Shown here one piece after another: positions 43,180-53,885 of a stretch of DNA of 64,000 nt. Location of the stretch: the NCBI GenBank assembly GCA_944739405.2, contig OX123182.2:18549326-18613325 (forward strand). Reading direction: 5' to 3'. Below the pieces are notes generated by a model. It made no database searches. It was given only the letters and a program-made list of their open reading frames with translations, and was not told the DNA's origin. The translations under genes were made by a program, and so were the position numbers. The stretch comes from Euclidia mi. Its lineage: Eukaryota > Arthropoda > Insecta > Lepidoptera > Erebidae. Positions within the stretch are counted from its first letter, which is position 1; each line of letters begins with the position of its first letter.

Positions 43180-43457
43180 AAGGTAGATTTGCAAAATTTC
43201 TAAAATAAATATATATTTATTTCCTACCATAAACTTACATACGAAGTTTCATGTGCCTAACTTTAAAAATGACGGATTTCCATACAACCGTTCATCCCTT
43301 ATTTCACCCCTTTAGGGGTGGAATTTCCAAAAGTCCTTCCTTAGTAAGTGCTTACATCATAAAATGCGTCAACTGTCAAAATTTCAAGTCTCTAGCCCCT
43401 GTGGTTTAGGCTCTGCGTTGATGAATCAATCAGCCCAAGCAATTTTATATACATAGA
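43180..43457 (-). mobile_element. Helitron-like element, minus strand
   Basis: The minus strand from 43457 reads TCTATGTATATAAAATTGC, then GGGCTGATTGATTCATC, AAACCACAGGGGCTAGAGAC and CACCCCTAAAGGGGTGAAAT. It is closely matched by 63731-64000. A TC start preceded by A fits a Helitron 5' end. The 3' end was not located. Confidence 0.7.
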
Positions 43458-43909
43458 TAAGATATCCGTGTGGTTGACGGCATAGCCGTGTGGTTGACGG
43501 CATAGAATACAAGTGTCACCACCCCCACACCACATCTTCCCGTGGGTGTCGTAAGAGGCGACTGAGGGATAACACGACGCAAATACCATCCTTGCATAGA
43601 GACGGAAAACTCGACATCAAACCCTATACGACTGCCTCGTTGGTCTCGCGGCATAAATGTGCGCGTGGGATCGGGAGGTCCCGGGTTCGATTCCTGGGTC
43701 GGGCAGTGTTATTGGGTTTTTCTGTCACGAAATTCTCAGTAGCAGCACGGAGTCTGGAAATGTGCCCGGTACGGCAATAGGCTCGCCCCTTATTACGTGG
43801 GACTGAAGTATATCTGGCGAAAAGTGGGCGTAGAAATACACCTCTGCCTACCCCTTCGGGAATAAAAGGCGTGACGATATGTATGTATGTATGTATGTAT
43901 AAGATATCC
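43457..43909 (+). mobile_element. Composite SINE (extra 5' segment plus family F) with 11-bp TSD
   Basis: ATAAGATATCC at 43457-43467 and 43899-43909 bounds one insert. It contains a directly repeated GTGTGGTTGACGGCATAG pair (43468 on), a segment TTCCCGTGGGTGTCGTAAG, then a family F SINE from about 43629 (CGACTGCCTCGTTGGTC, GGGTTCGATTCCTGGGTC) to the tail GGCGTGACGATATG and ATGT repeats. The single TSD around both parts says they moved together. Confidence 0.88.
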
Positions 43910-43955
43910 CAGAGCGGTAAATTTCGCTCTTAAAAATGGTAAGGTAGTATATTAA
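43901..43955 (-). repeat. Sequence flanking both Helitron copies
   Basis: The minus strand ACCATTTTTAAGAGCGAAAT and TACCGCTCTGGGATATCTTA matches 63688-63730, upstream of the other Helitron. Homology therefore extends beyond the predicted TC terminus. Confidence 0.8.
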
Positions 43956-45001
43956 AAGGTTTCCACCGATGAGGCGGAAACCCGGCAACAATTATTTATG
44001 TATATGCAGTCAAACCTGCTCGCTATCATTCTAAGGATACTGGAGCTGCCCCACACACGGCGGACCAAGGATTCGCACCGTTTCCTCATCGTTGCATAAA
44101 AGCAATCGATTCTGGCTTCGGCGAGCATCCCCGATGCACTACAGAAACGGGGCAACCCCATCAGCAGCCTGAATGCATTGTTATATTGAACGCAAAGGGC
44201 ACTGTAAGCTCGCTTTGTATAGTGAGACCAAAGGCTGCACGTATAAAACGATGTGCAGAAGGCACGAAACAGTGTAACTTTGACATCTGCTGAATAACGT
44301 GCAAACCTTCGAGCAATCATGTTAGCTCTTACCGACAGCGCCCTTTGCTCTCGTTCAATATCATCCTCGTCTCTGAGACTACAAACAAGCAGGTGCCCCA
44401 GATATTTAAATCTATTTACCCTCTTCAAAGGGATACCGTTTAGCAAAATAGTTGGACAGATTTCCACATGCCCCTTTGCCGCCTCAAAGACCATGAATTC
44501 GGTTTTTGCTACGTTATACACAAGACCATGAAGATTTGCATATTCAGAACATATTTTAACTGCGGAGACTACTAGACTGCGGAGTCCACACATTGAGGCG
44601 CTCAGCAGCACCATTTCATCAGCATAACTAACGTTATTCAAACACACTTCATCGATATGACACCCTAATCGCGTACTGTTGAGCGTCCCAACAAGGTCGT
44701 TGATATACAGGTTAAAAAGCGTAGGCGAGCTTAACCCTACCTGCCGCACACCACATTCCAACCCATATGAATCAGACAGCTCACACGACCACTTCACATA
44801 ATTGACCTGGTTTTTGTACCAATATCTAAAGGTATTTGTAACCTCTACTGGAATCCCCATTTGTTCCATCTTTTGCCATAGAAGGTCATAAGAAACTAGG
44901 TCAAACGCCCTTGACAAGTCTAGAAAGCACGCAAACACAGACGTACCCCTATCCGTATCATAGGTGACCTTGAGGCTACTAAGACCCTTGAATCTCTGCA
45001 A
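43952..45001 (-). pseudogene. LINE reverse transcriptase with YADE (349 aa)
   Basis: A long uninterrupted minus-strand frame. By my count the first catalytic Asp is in FLDLSRAFDLV (about residue 28), then ECGVRQVGLSSPTLFNLYIN (about 82-101; Val where Gly is usual), then SYADEMVLLS with Y126-A-D-E129. The second Asp of YADD is replaced by Glu, which should impair catalysis. RFKYLGHLLVCSLRDEDD and FYTCSLWSHYTKRAYSALC follow, ending with MGLPRFCSASGM. This belongs to an APE-type LINE of the broad Jockey/Daphne assemblage (clade tentative). The N-terminal RT part lies beyond the foreign insert, at 45425-45580. Confidence 0.85.
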
Positions 45002-45002
45002 T

Positions 45003-45424
45003 TACGCAGGGACGCAGCCTCAATGGCTGTCTTTTACCGATTGTATCACAGTGTTCAGAAGAACTCTTTCAACTCATCCCACCCTCTCCTTTCCTATCCC
45101 GAACAACACGTGCCGGGTTAAGGTGCCACCCTTATACGGTAGATCAGATACCGTCACGTACGAAAAGGTTCGGTACATCTTATCTTTGCCGTATGTACCA
45201 TAAAGATGTGGAACTCACTGCCAGCTCACGTGTTTCCTTCCTCCCTTGATCCTGGGTCCTTTAAGCGGGGCGTGAAAAAGCATATCTCAAGGCCGTCAAA
45301 GTGAGGGCCGTCATGTCACATTGCTTAACCAGCAATTGGGGATGGTGGCCTTCCCAATAGGATTTCACTGTCAGCTTACCATCAGGCAGCGTGAAGTCAA
45401 TTTGACAGGTTTTTTTTTAATTAA
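45003..45424 (+). pseudogene. Another LINE 3' end, plus strand
   Basis: RDAASMAVFYRLYHSVQKNS is followed, after frame changes, by KMWNSLPAHVFPSSL and SFKRGVKKHISRPSK, then a stop at about 45301. The WNSLPxxVFP segment is the usual end of CR1/Jockey-type ORFs. The 3' UTR (CAGCAATTGGGGATGG, TTACCATCAGGCAGCG) ends at a T-run and AATTAAAAAAAA. It lies between two parts of the minus-strand LINE and so probably inserted into it. Confidence 0.7.
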
Positions 45425-45582
45425 AAAAAATCCGTGTAGTATTTCACGGAATGCTTAACACACAATATGGCACTTTCCGTAGAAAGTCCAGGCTGAAACC
45501 CAAACTGGTTATTGTGAAGCTGAACGTATTGATTTAATTGCGCACTAAGCAGCCCATCAAACACTTTAGATATGACAGTGTT
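45425..45582 (-). pseudogene. N-terminal RT piece of the interrupted LINE
   Basis: The minus-strand translation gives TVISKVFDGLLSAQLNQYVQ, then NQFGFQPGLSTESAILCVKH. This is the RT region that precedes FLDLSRAFD in the same family, so it probably belongs to the frame at 43952-45001, displaced by the plus-strand insertion. Confidence 0.7.
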
Positions 45583-45996
45583 AGACAGTCAGTTATTAAT
45601 GTGGGCGTATAATGGTGTATCCAGGTTTCATCTACAGTCATTCATTTGACCAAAACTTGGATTTATTAGGCCTAAACTACGCAAACAGAGCTTTTAAAAA
45701 TGTTCATTCGAACGCTGTTTTGATTTTAACGTAAGCAAACGCGACACCCATCGCGCTGGGAGCTTGCTCATGCTTAAATCTTGATTTAATATGTAACTAA
45801 TACACTTGTTGGTTGTTTTCATAGGCCTTGCTATCTCTCTTACTCAATTCAGCGAGCGTCTAGCACCATTTGGTGAAATTTAGCGAGGTTATCGTCAGTG
45901 GTCGCAGTTTTAGGACGTCCTGGACCTTCATCTGCTCCCTAGCTCTTACGACCAGGTTTAAATTCAGGTGCCCAAAATTTCATTGTGGTAAATGAG
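45583..45996. other. Gene-free stretch
   Basis: No recognised gene or repeat. Confidence 0.35.
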
Positions 45997-46416
45997 GGAG
46001 CAGAGAGGCAGCGATAGCCTAGTGGAGGTACCAATGGCAGTCCATGCAGAGGGTATCGGGTTTGAATCCACGGCACGCACCAATGACTTTTCAAAGTTAA
46101 GTGCGTATTAAATTGTTAATTATCGCTTGCCCCGTGCCTCGGAGCACGTTAAACCGTCGGTCCTGGCTGTCATGAAGATCTTTGACAGTCGTTACGGGGA
46201 GTCAGTACCCTCAAATAAACTGATACTGGTCTAAACCATGGAATATCGTTATCCCTTTGGGTTGCGATTTTGCGAAGGTCAAACGGCAGTCGCTCTGTGG
46301 AAAAGTTGATTTTCTGACATATCTGGTTAGACCAGTAAGCGGACCTTTGGCTCTAAGACGTGTTAGTCTTGGATACAACCAGGATAATGCGAGGGCGATG
46401 ATGATGGAGCAGAGAG
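45997..46416 (+). mobile_element. SINE family B, intact copy with 11-bp TSD
   Basis: GGAGCAGAGAG at 45997-46007 and 46406-46416 bounds a 398-bp insert. The head GCAGCGATAGCCTAGTGG (A box) and GGGTATCGGGTTTGAATCC (B box) is tRNA-like. The long body contains GTCCTGGCTGTCATGAAG and ACATATCTGGTTAGACC, and the tail is GATGATGAT. Its 3' end is unlike the RTE-type tail of families C, E and F, so a different LINE probably drove it. Confidence 0.92.
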
Positions 46417-46779
46417 TGCCCATAGACAGAGTTATGATCTAAATGGCGTAGTAAATTTAAATGGCGTCGGCGTATTGTCTTTTAAAAACAAGAATTTAAT
46501 GACAGCTCGATACAAAATTTCCCATTTTCACAAAAACACTCACATCGACTCAATCGTATGGCTGTCAAAGAGCAACTACTGGTACAAAATAGCTGAAATG
46601 TTGGTAGGTAACTGCCAGGAGAAGTACAATTACATCCACAACCCTTTTTTTTACGAGTGCTGCTTCCTTCGGGTTGAGGTCGGAAACTTTTCAGACCACC
46701 CTAGTATGTTTTAATGCAAGGGAAAGTTACTTTTGTTTTAGTTGATTTTTGAAGATTTATAATGAGTAATTATTTATTT
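46417..46779. other. Gene-free stretch
   Basis: No recognised feature; the open frame 46475-46714 has no domain. Confidence 0.4.
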
Positions 46780-47740
46780 GCTTTTTTTTTTTTAATAACC
46801 ATTGCTGTCCCAATGTTGGGCAAAGGTCTCCCCCACATTCTTCCACTGGTCCCTGTCTTTTACCATATCTTGCCAGTCTTTAATAAAATTTTCCAAATCA
46901 TCGCACCATCTTTTTCTCGGCCTGTCTCTTTGACGACGACACTCTGGTTTCCACCTTGTGGCAATACTTGTCCACTTTTCGGAATTCATTCGGCAGACAT
47001 GCCCCGCCCAGTCCCACTTCAGTTTAGCAGCTTTAATGCCCACGTCTATGATGCCCGTCTTGGAGCGTATTACGGTGTTGCGAATTCGATCACTAAGTTT
47101 TAAACCTAATACGCTCCTTTCAATTGCGCGTTGACAAACCTCGAGCTTGAACTTTTGTTACTCGGTCAGGGACCATGTTTGAGCTCCGTAAGTTAGGACG
47201 GGCAAGATACACATGTCGATGAGTCTGCGTTTATGTGTCATTGAAAGATTGCTCTTTAATAACGCTTTTAGGGACCAGAAGGTCTTCCAGGCATTTTCGA
47301 CCCGGCGGTCGATTTCTTTTTCTTGCCTGTTCTCGAACGAGACTATCTGGCCCAAGTAAATGTACTCATCGACATAATGTATTACTTGCCCGTCTACCTC
47401 GACCTTACGTTTGCAGCTGTTAGACATAACTTTTGTTTTTGACCGATTCATCATCAGTCCAACCTCAAGACTTGCTATGCTTAGCTCTTGAAGCATATTC
47501 TGTATTTCTTGGGCAGATGATGCGAAAATTACAATATCGTCTGCGAAACGAAGAAGTTTGGGGGATAGTGGGTCTCCTTGCTTTACACCCCTTTCTATGT
47601 CAAATGATGGGCCTATTTTATCTGTTTTAATATTTGCCTTACTATTACAGTATATTGTATGGAGTATTTCAATTACATTTTTGACACTTGCTTTTATTAC
47701 ATAATTATAATATTTTGTTGCCATACCTAGTTCTGTTCAT
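46780..47740 (-). mobile_element. RTE-like LINE (second family), 3' half with poly(A)
   Basis: The minus strand runs from about 47735 to a poly(A) at 46783-46795 (plus-strand T-run). Two coding frames follow one another with one in-frame stop or frame break near 47158. 5'-truncated within the reverse transcriptase. Confidence 0.8.
46792..47724 (-). pseudogene. RTE-like reverse transcriptase and C terminus
   Basis: The frame 47724-47158 (188 aa) has FDIERGVKQGDPLSPKL joined directly to LRFADDIVIFASSAQE, so the segment between motif B and FADD present in relatives is missing, although the FADD pair survives. EYIYLGQIVSFENRQEKEID and LPVLTYGAQTWSLTE follow. Then come a stop and KFKLEVCQRAIERSVLG, and finally the frame 47043-46792: KAAKLKWDWAGHVCRM, RPRKRWCDDLENFIKDW, AQHWDSNGY. 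This matches my memory of lepidopteran endonuclease-reverse transcriptase proteins of RTE type. Inactive. Confidence 0.85.
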
Positions 47741-47997
47741 TTTGATATTGTAATTTTACGTTTGTTTTTTTTATATATATACAATTACTACTTCCAATCC
47801 AGGTTTTTTATTTCATGTGAGATCAATCAACAGTGATAAATTTTTACTAATAAACTTCCACTAAGAATGCCTAACTTTCGTGCTTAAATATTAATTTAGG
47901 TTCAAAACTCAATAAGTCTACTTAGTGTAATGGTGTTACTGGCTACACCAAATTAAATAATAATATATAGTACTTAGTTCGCCTACTTGTTTCCACA
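47741..47997. other. Spacer
   Basis: No recognised feature. Confidence 0.4.
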
Positions 47998-48520
47998 TGT
48001 GTTTGTCTTATCGCTAAGATGGCGCCAACGTTTTGCAATTAGTAAACTCATAAATGGCAAGAGTTTGACAAATTTATAAGAATTATGTGACAGTATGAAA
48101 TACGAGATAAAATTCGCCTAAACACGTGGAATCGCTAAAAGTGTTGAGTGCGAGAGCCATAAAAAAAGTTCGCTGCACGACTGAAAGAAAAGGGACGTTC
48201 AGGTAGTAAGTGGGTTGGTGGTGTTTGGCGGAGAGTCGGTCTTAGGAGGCGGAGCGAGTCGGGTCCCAGGAAAGCGTGGCGTGGTAGTTGAGGAAGTACG
48301 GGACAGTCGGTCTTATGACGCGGAAGAGGGCAGATCTCGGGAACGGACTCGCGTGGTAGTTTAGAGAGTGAACTTCGAGGCGCGAAACGGATCAGACCTG
48401 GCCTAGCGCGAAAGGGGTGTTCGGTGTAGGTCGATAATTAGTGTTTAGTGAGATCGAAGAACATGGCGAGCGGCTTCAAGAGAAGGTGACCCGCACAAGG
48501 CAAGGGGTAAGTTTGGCAGC
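47998..48520 (+). promoter_or_regulatory. Possible first exon or promoter region of a host gene
   Basis: A GC-rich island in AT-rich DNA with purine-rich text and an internal imperfect repeat (GAGTCGGTCTTAGGAGGCGG and CAGTCGGTCTTATGACGCGG). An ATG at 48463 gives only eight codons. A consensus splice donor, GGG|GTAAGT, sits at about 48508. AAGATGGCGCC upstream (about 48018) resembles a YY1-type core promoter site. The pattern would suit a 5' untranslated exon but could equally be a repeat leader. Low confidence. Confidence 0.25.
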
Positions 48521-49628
48521 GAAAAGTCCGGTGAGTGTCAGTTATTCACTTTACTATAATTTATTGCATGAACTGTATAACATTAATAACTCTGTTATGT
48601 ATCTGTCTATATCACACCATATTTATCCCAGGCTGACTAAAATATAAAGAAAACAATATCTCTATGAGATATTGTACATAGTTGTATTATTAATAACGGC
48701 GTGTAACATTAGTAGTGGTTCGCACCTTTTTAATGATGGATGTTGAAGATGAGCGATGTATGATGGGAGTCTCCGTATTCGCGATCAGGTGGTAGAATGC
48801 AGGACTTTCACAATCGCTGTCTAAACCTGCGTACATGTACTGGCCGTACAGAGCAGTTGACAAGGTTTTAAAGAGCGAAAAAAGAGCCACCTGTCGATCA
48901 CGCGGTGTCCCATAAGTCCTGGCGGCTAACCAGGCGGCGATTGTAACGAGAGCTTCCCTGCAATCTATGCGCGATGGCTTAATACGTTTTAATTGACTAT
49001 GTTTGTGTGGGCTTCAATGTTATGACTTGCGGCAAGGAGGCGTTTTGTGACATCAGTTCTGAGACTGTTACTGTATGTTCAATACTATACACTGGATATC
49101 GCTGGAATACTCGGCGCCGATAATACTATATAACTAATATACCTGGATCATGTTCTTTGTCTCCCTGGAGCTGCCATCTCTGAGATACGCTGCCTTGTAT
49201 TTAAGTACCTGAATATGCGAAGCATGAATATGTGGAGAATGATTTTGTGATGACAGACCAATGCTAATGTATCGTTGTCTTTAGTATTTTGATGTCCACT
49301 TTTCATTCAATTATAAGCATTTACGTTTGGTAAATGCTGTCAGCAGAGGAATATAAAGTAAGAGACGAATTCCATGGTCCCGGGCGCGGAACCTTGGCAA
49401 CAAATTGCTTGGCAGGCTGAATTTGATATTTTAAGATATTATAGTTATTAAGAAAACTGAAATTTGAATCAGCCTGGGGTCTATAGGATTCAGTTACATT
49501 AGTTGACCCAAATTCATGTATTCACATTCATCTGATGTGTGGGAAAACTGAATAACTACAATATAAAATTAGGTAACTACGGTATGTTTGCAATATCTTG
49601 GTGTGGCAAAATTGGATAACTTGGTTTT
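48521..49628. other. Gene-free stretch
   Basis: No recognised gene or repeat. Confidence 0.4.
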
Positions 49629-49892
49629 TTATTTTTATAATGTGGTGGTGCATAGGGTTCCCACCAAGAACTTAGGGTCCCAAGCCAACCTCACCTGCAA
49701 GTGGTGCACCTGCCGATCAACGGACGAGGCTCTGGCAAACAAAATATCCCGATAAGCGGCAATAGGCTCGCCACCTATTACGTGGGATCAAAACTCTGGC
49801 GAAAAGTGGGCGTTTATTATGCCTCTGCCTACCCCTTCGAGGAAACAGGCGTGAGTCTATGTATGTCTATGTATGTATGTTATTTTTATAAT
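49629..49892 (+). mobile_element. SINE family C, second copy with 13-bp TSD
   Basis: TTATTTTTATAAT at 49629-49641 and 49880-49892. The insert is highly similar to the one at 19453-19675 (only a handful of differences by eye), with the same non-tRNA-looking head and RTE-type tail. Confidence 0.95.
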
Positions 49893-50223
49893 TTTTTTGG
49901 TTCATGATAAAAGTTAGTTTTATAAAGCATAGAATCGACAGCAAACATGCTTAAACCATATAAAATCGCCGAAAGTAAATTGTTCTTCATTTCTTAGTGA
50001 TGTAAAATAAAAGTGTCAAAAAAACAGTAAATCGCGATTATCTCGAAACTTGAAATTTTGAGTTATTCAGTTCTTTCATTACACCCATGATAATATTGTA
50101 TTTTTAAACAACTTCAAAAAAAGGAGGAGGTTCTCAATTCGTCGGAATCTTTTTTTTTTATGTATGTTCCCCGATTTCTCTAAGATGCCTGGACCGATTT
50201 CGAAAATTCTTGTTTTGATCGAA

Positions 50224-50960
50224 AGAGTATAAAGATAAAGATAAAGATATTTTATTTTGCAAATATGGGTTACATTTTTGGTGACACTTAAAGTAAATAT
50301 ATACAAGTTCAGCCATATCTTACCAGTTGGCATGCAAAAATAACATAAAGAAAAAAAAGAAATATAATACAGCCATCAAACCCATTACACAATTTTAAAA
50401 GGAAACAATTTTAAATTAAATCAGTAAATAATTTACAGTGCCATTTAAATTGAGTCTATAAAAAGTAATTTACATTTTATGTATCGGAATGAAAAAAGGA
50501 CGAGATACAACAAAATAGGTTAGATACCAAGATGGATGTCAACTAAAAACTTACTTCTGATAAAAATTCTGTAATATTGTAATATGCTTTATCTGCTAAG
50601 AATTTTCGTAAAGTTTTTTTAAATAACATAGTATTAAGTAATCTCCAAGATTGAGGTATTTTATTATATATGATCGGTGCCATACAGAAGACACTTTTGC
50701 GCATAAGTGCTGTCCTAGAAGTATGGAGACACATCCTACTATTGTCGCGTCTATTACGTGGTACAACATCCGTCAGTCGTTCAAAGCGGTTGGGATTTGT
50801 CTTTACAAACATTGCGACTTCCAGCACATATAGGCATGGCAAAGTTAAAATATTGTGTTTTTTAAACAACGGTTCACAGCTGTCTGTAGTTTTAAGATGG
50901 AACATAGATCTTATACACCTTTTTTGTGCTATAAAAGCAGTTTCTTTTTATACCTTCCAA
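50224..50960 (-). pseudogene. Jockey-like LINE 3' end inside the repeat element
   Basis: The minus-strand frame 50905-50543 (120 aa) reads SCEPLFKKHNILTLPCLYV, FVKTNPNRFERLTDV, MAPIIYNKIPQSWRLL, LRKFLADKAYYNITEFL, the end of a Jockey/CR1-type ORF. The 3' side carries a TATCTT-type tail (plus-strand AAAGATAAAGATAAAG at about 50230). Comparison with the unbroken copies (5630, 18650) shows insertion at GAGTATA/TATACC with a short TATA duplication. Confidence 0.8.
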
Positions 50961-51099
50961 TTGGTCCCATGATCATCAGGTCAGGATCTAATCATGGAAT
51001 CCTGAAAAATCGAAGGAACTCTTCAAATTTTATAAGCACACTTGAAGCGATTTGACGATAAAAACCGAATGCCGCCGAGTTTGGGTCGTCTTTACACAG

Positions 51100-51620
51100 A
51101 CTTTGATGCTGGATGATTTCCATGGTCTGATGATAGAGCTGGAAGGTAACCATGAGATCTTTGTGATACAACAACCCAATCTCATCGAATTTAGGGTCGT
51201 TTGATTCGTATTTACATGGACTTTGCTACTGAATGTTTTCCAGGGTCTGATGATGGAGCAGAAAGGTGGCCATGGGATCTTTGTAATACAAAGACGCAAT
51301 CCCATTGAGCTTGGGCTCGTTTGATTCATCTTTACATGGACTTTAGTGCTGAATGTTTACCAAACTCTGATGATGGAGCAGGAAGGTAGCCATGGGATAT
51401 TTGTAATACAATTACGCAAGCCCATTGAGTTGGGACTCGTTTGATTCGTCTTTACATGGACTTTAGTGCTGAATGTTTTCCAAAGTCTGATGATAGAGCA
51501 GGAAGGTGGCCATGGGATCTTTATAATACAATAACGCAATCTCATCGAGTTCAGGCTCGATTGTTTTGTCTTGGCAAACACTTTGGTACTGGATGATTTC
51601 TCGGGATCTGATGATGGAAC
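51100..51620 (-). repeat. Tandem 120-bp repeats, five units
   Basis: Four spacings of 120, 120, 120 and 121 bp. Units are about 85-90% alike by eye. Minus-strand frames are open in pieces (51657-51463, 51581-51357, 51329-51030, 51174-50992). Confidence 0.9.
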
Positions 51621-51832
51621 TGAAACGAACGTGTTTAGGATAGTTAGTTGAAAACAAAAAAAAAATACTTGAAATTGCTAGAAAGGTACAGGTCTACATT
51701 TCAGAACTGAGGTACGTAAGGAAGGCCTCCCCATCATGTACCACCCACACTATCCTATGTACCTACTTACCACCTATTACTATTTTTTTATTAGTATACC
51801 ACTAAAAAGCAAAAAATAAAAATTATTTTTAA

Positions 51833-52116
51833 ATAAAACAAAACCGACTTCAAAAAACACTAAGGAACTAAAAAGCAAAAAATAATTGGTTTTGGAGCAA
51901 AAATTTTTGGACTCCGTGCAAGCCCTTATGCAAAAAGTTACTAAATTACAAACTACCTATTCTATCAACAACGAAAGTTATATAAAAAGTGTAGAGGTTT
52001 TATAGTCAGATCAGAAATACTTGGCTTGGCACCGACTCCAAAAATATTTGCTCCAAAACCAATTATTTTTTGCTTTTTAGTTCCTTAGTGTTTTTTGAAG
52101 TCGGTTTTGTTTTATT
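51833..52116. repeat. Terminal foldback of the repeat element
   Basis: Arms of about 80-85 bp: ACCGACTTCAAAAAACACTA...TTTTTGGACTCCGTGCAAGC and the inverse GGCTTGGCACCGACTCC...AGTGTTTTTTGAAGTCGG. The spacer of about 115 bp contains AAAGTTACTAAATTACAAAC. The same structure is at 17757-18033. Confidence 0.88.
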
Positions 52117-52130
52117 TAAAAATATTTTTC

Positions 52131-53695
52131 ATTAAAACCAAAATTACTGCCGTAAACCAATTTGACAACAACATCGGCAATTTATTATCCAGATGAAAAT
52201 TTTTTTTTCAAAAAAAATGTTTTCTGTTCACAATTCCCGCGATATTGAAGCGCGCCCTGAAATAAATATAAAAAAAATATGCAAAGTATACCTGCAAGGT
52301 TAGGTATCAAAACGAGACGTGTTTTAAGATAAAGCTTGCAGTACACACGTGACATGCGATCGAAAGTCTTATCTTAGAAGATATGTGTTGTTGCTACATG
52401 TTTATGTACTAGGTGTCATTGTAGCTTTGTTGGTTTCGTACACAACGTAAGTGGTAAGTTGACGTCATATTTTATGGTAAATATCGCGCTTCGAATCTTT
52501 TTTATGAAATAATGTCCTCCAGACCGGCAATGGTCTGCCTCAATGGCACAAGTCACCTGCACGGTACATGGTAAACTGTATAAGTGTGTGTGCAGATATG
52601 ATACCAAGGAGCTATCAAAATATAAAATTACAGAAAACAACATGAATATGTTTTAGCATGTCTTTCTGAGGAGTATTATTATAGCTACCGTAAATATCAT
52701 ATAAAACATAACTTACTATTGTATAGATCGAACACCTTCAAAATCTCTTCTTGAATTCAAGCACAAATACAATTGGTAACACAATACCGTTCTTAAAAAA
52801 AAACATAACCTTAGACAATAGTTTAACCAAGAGAGCAATACATGGCACATTTTCAATTACACATCTCATGAAGCGAGCTCATTCCGTGGAGCTTAAGTAC
52901 CTACGTAATATTCGATTAAGGGCCCACAGATATAAAGAATGAGTGAGAAAGCCATTTTCTAATTGCGCCCGAGCGACGCTCAAAGTGCGAACATAAAAGT
53001 ACGTACACTGTTCGAGTGTATCACAACTGCTTTGTTCTTTACTGGACTTTGAAATCGAGCAAAACAGATAGATACTGCGTGGTCTTTATTATGACGACAG
53101 TCACAAAAAATGCTTTTACCGTGATAAAGGTAAAGTAGTTGACACAAGCTAGTATTAGCATATTATTTTAGTGACAGCGTTACGACAATTTTATCTCACG
53201 AATTTTCTGAGGCAATTTAGCCTAAACCTAGGCAGACAGCACGCTTGAATAATCCAAAAAATGTGATGATCCACTTACTTTATAATGCTGTTCGCAGCGT
53301 AAATCCGTCATAAGTATGTCTTAGGTCATTCAGATTCCGGAGCCAGACCAGATAATGAGAGGAATATAAATTGAGGAGACTTATTCAGGTCATGTTGAAC
53401 CGACACGATCGGAATTTTTACTCTAATGGCATTCCGCACTTGACATGAGACGCTTCAAAATGGCAAATTGTGAAACCGGTTTAATTCAACGTTTCAATTT
53501 GCTTTATTGCTTCTGATATGTTGTGGAGTTGATGAATGGTTTGTTGGACTGCTTATTTAAATTTGCAAATGAACGCATTATTTTATCAGATGACTCAAAG
53601 TTACTCAGACAGCGATAGCGTAAGCTATGCTTTACACTATCCTAGAGTTTCCCTGCAATGTCGAACCGAAGTCGCTGACACATGTCTCAGATTAG
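52131..53695. other. Gene-free stretch
   Basis: No recognised gene; several minor open frames without domains. Confidence 0.4.
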
Positions 53696-53699
53696 TCAA

Positions 53700-53885
53700 G
53701 CTGAAGTTGCTATGGTAAAAGTATGTCGTTCAAAGAACCTATGAGCGCACACCGGACAACGCAGAAGAGATAGCCCCCTGCAAGATAGACTGTAGATGTT
53801 GTTAGGATCGCGGGAAGCGGTTGGATGCTGGAGGTATAAGATCGGTCTGTGTGAAGAGCCTTGGGGGAGTTTGTATGTCGCCATT
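53700..53885 (+). pseudogene. Possible LINE 3' end remnant
   Basis: AAGCGGTTGGATGCTGG...CCTTGGGGGAGTTTGTATGTC resembles the end of a lepidopteran LINE ORF (a GRRWLDA...WGEAYVQ-type ending). Short and badly decayed; low support. Confidence 0.35.

Larger units (their letters stand above)
50105..52130 (-). mobile_element. 120-bp-repeat element, copy 3 (5 units), split by a LINE
   Basis: CAACTTCAAAAAAAGGAGG at the left, the region around GATCGAAAGAGTATA, then the LINE insertion (50228-50956). It resumes at ACCTTCCAATTGGTCCC, followed by five repeat units (landmark CTGATGA at 51127, 51247, 51367, 51487, 51608; period 120-121), the unique part and a complete foldback (51833-52116). This is the copy with the most repeat units. 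Confidence 0.85.

Noticed and set aside
48441..48647. 68-codon gene at the GC island
   Set aside because: It reads across the putative splice donor with no recognisable domain; the in-frame text after 48510 is AT-rich.
51100..51620. CRISPR array
   Set aside because: Units are directly adjacent 120-bp repeats without spacers, in a eukaryotic transposon context.
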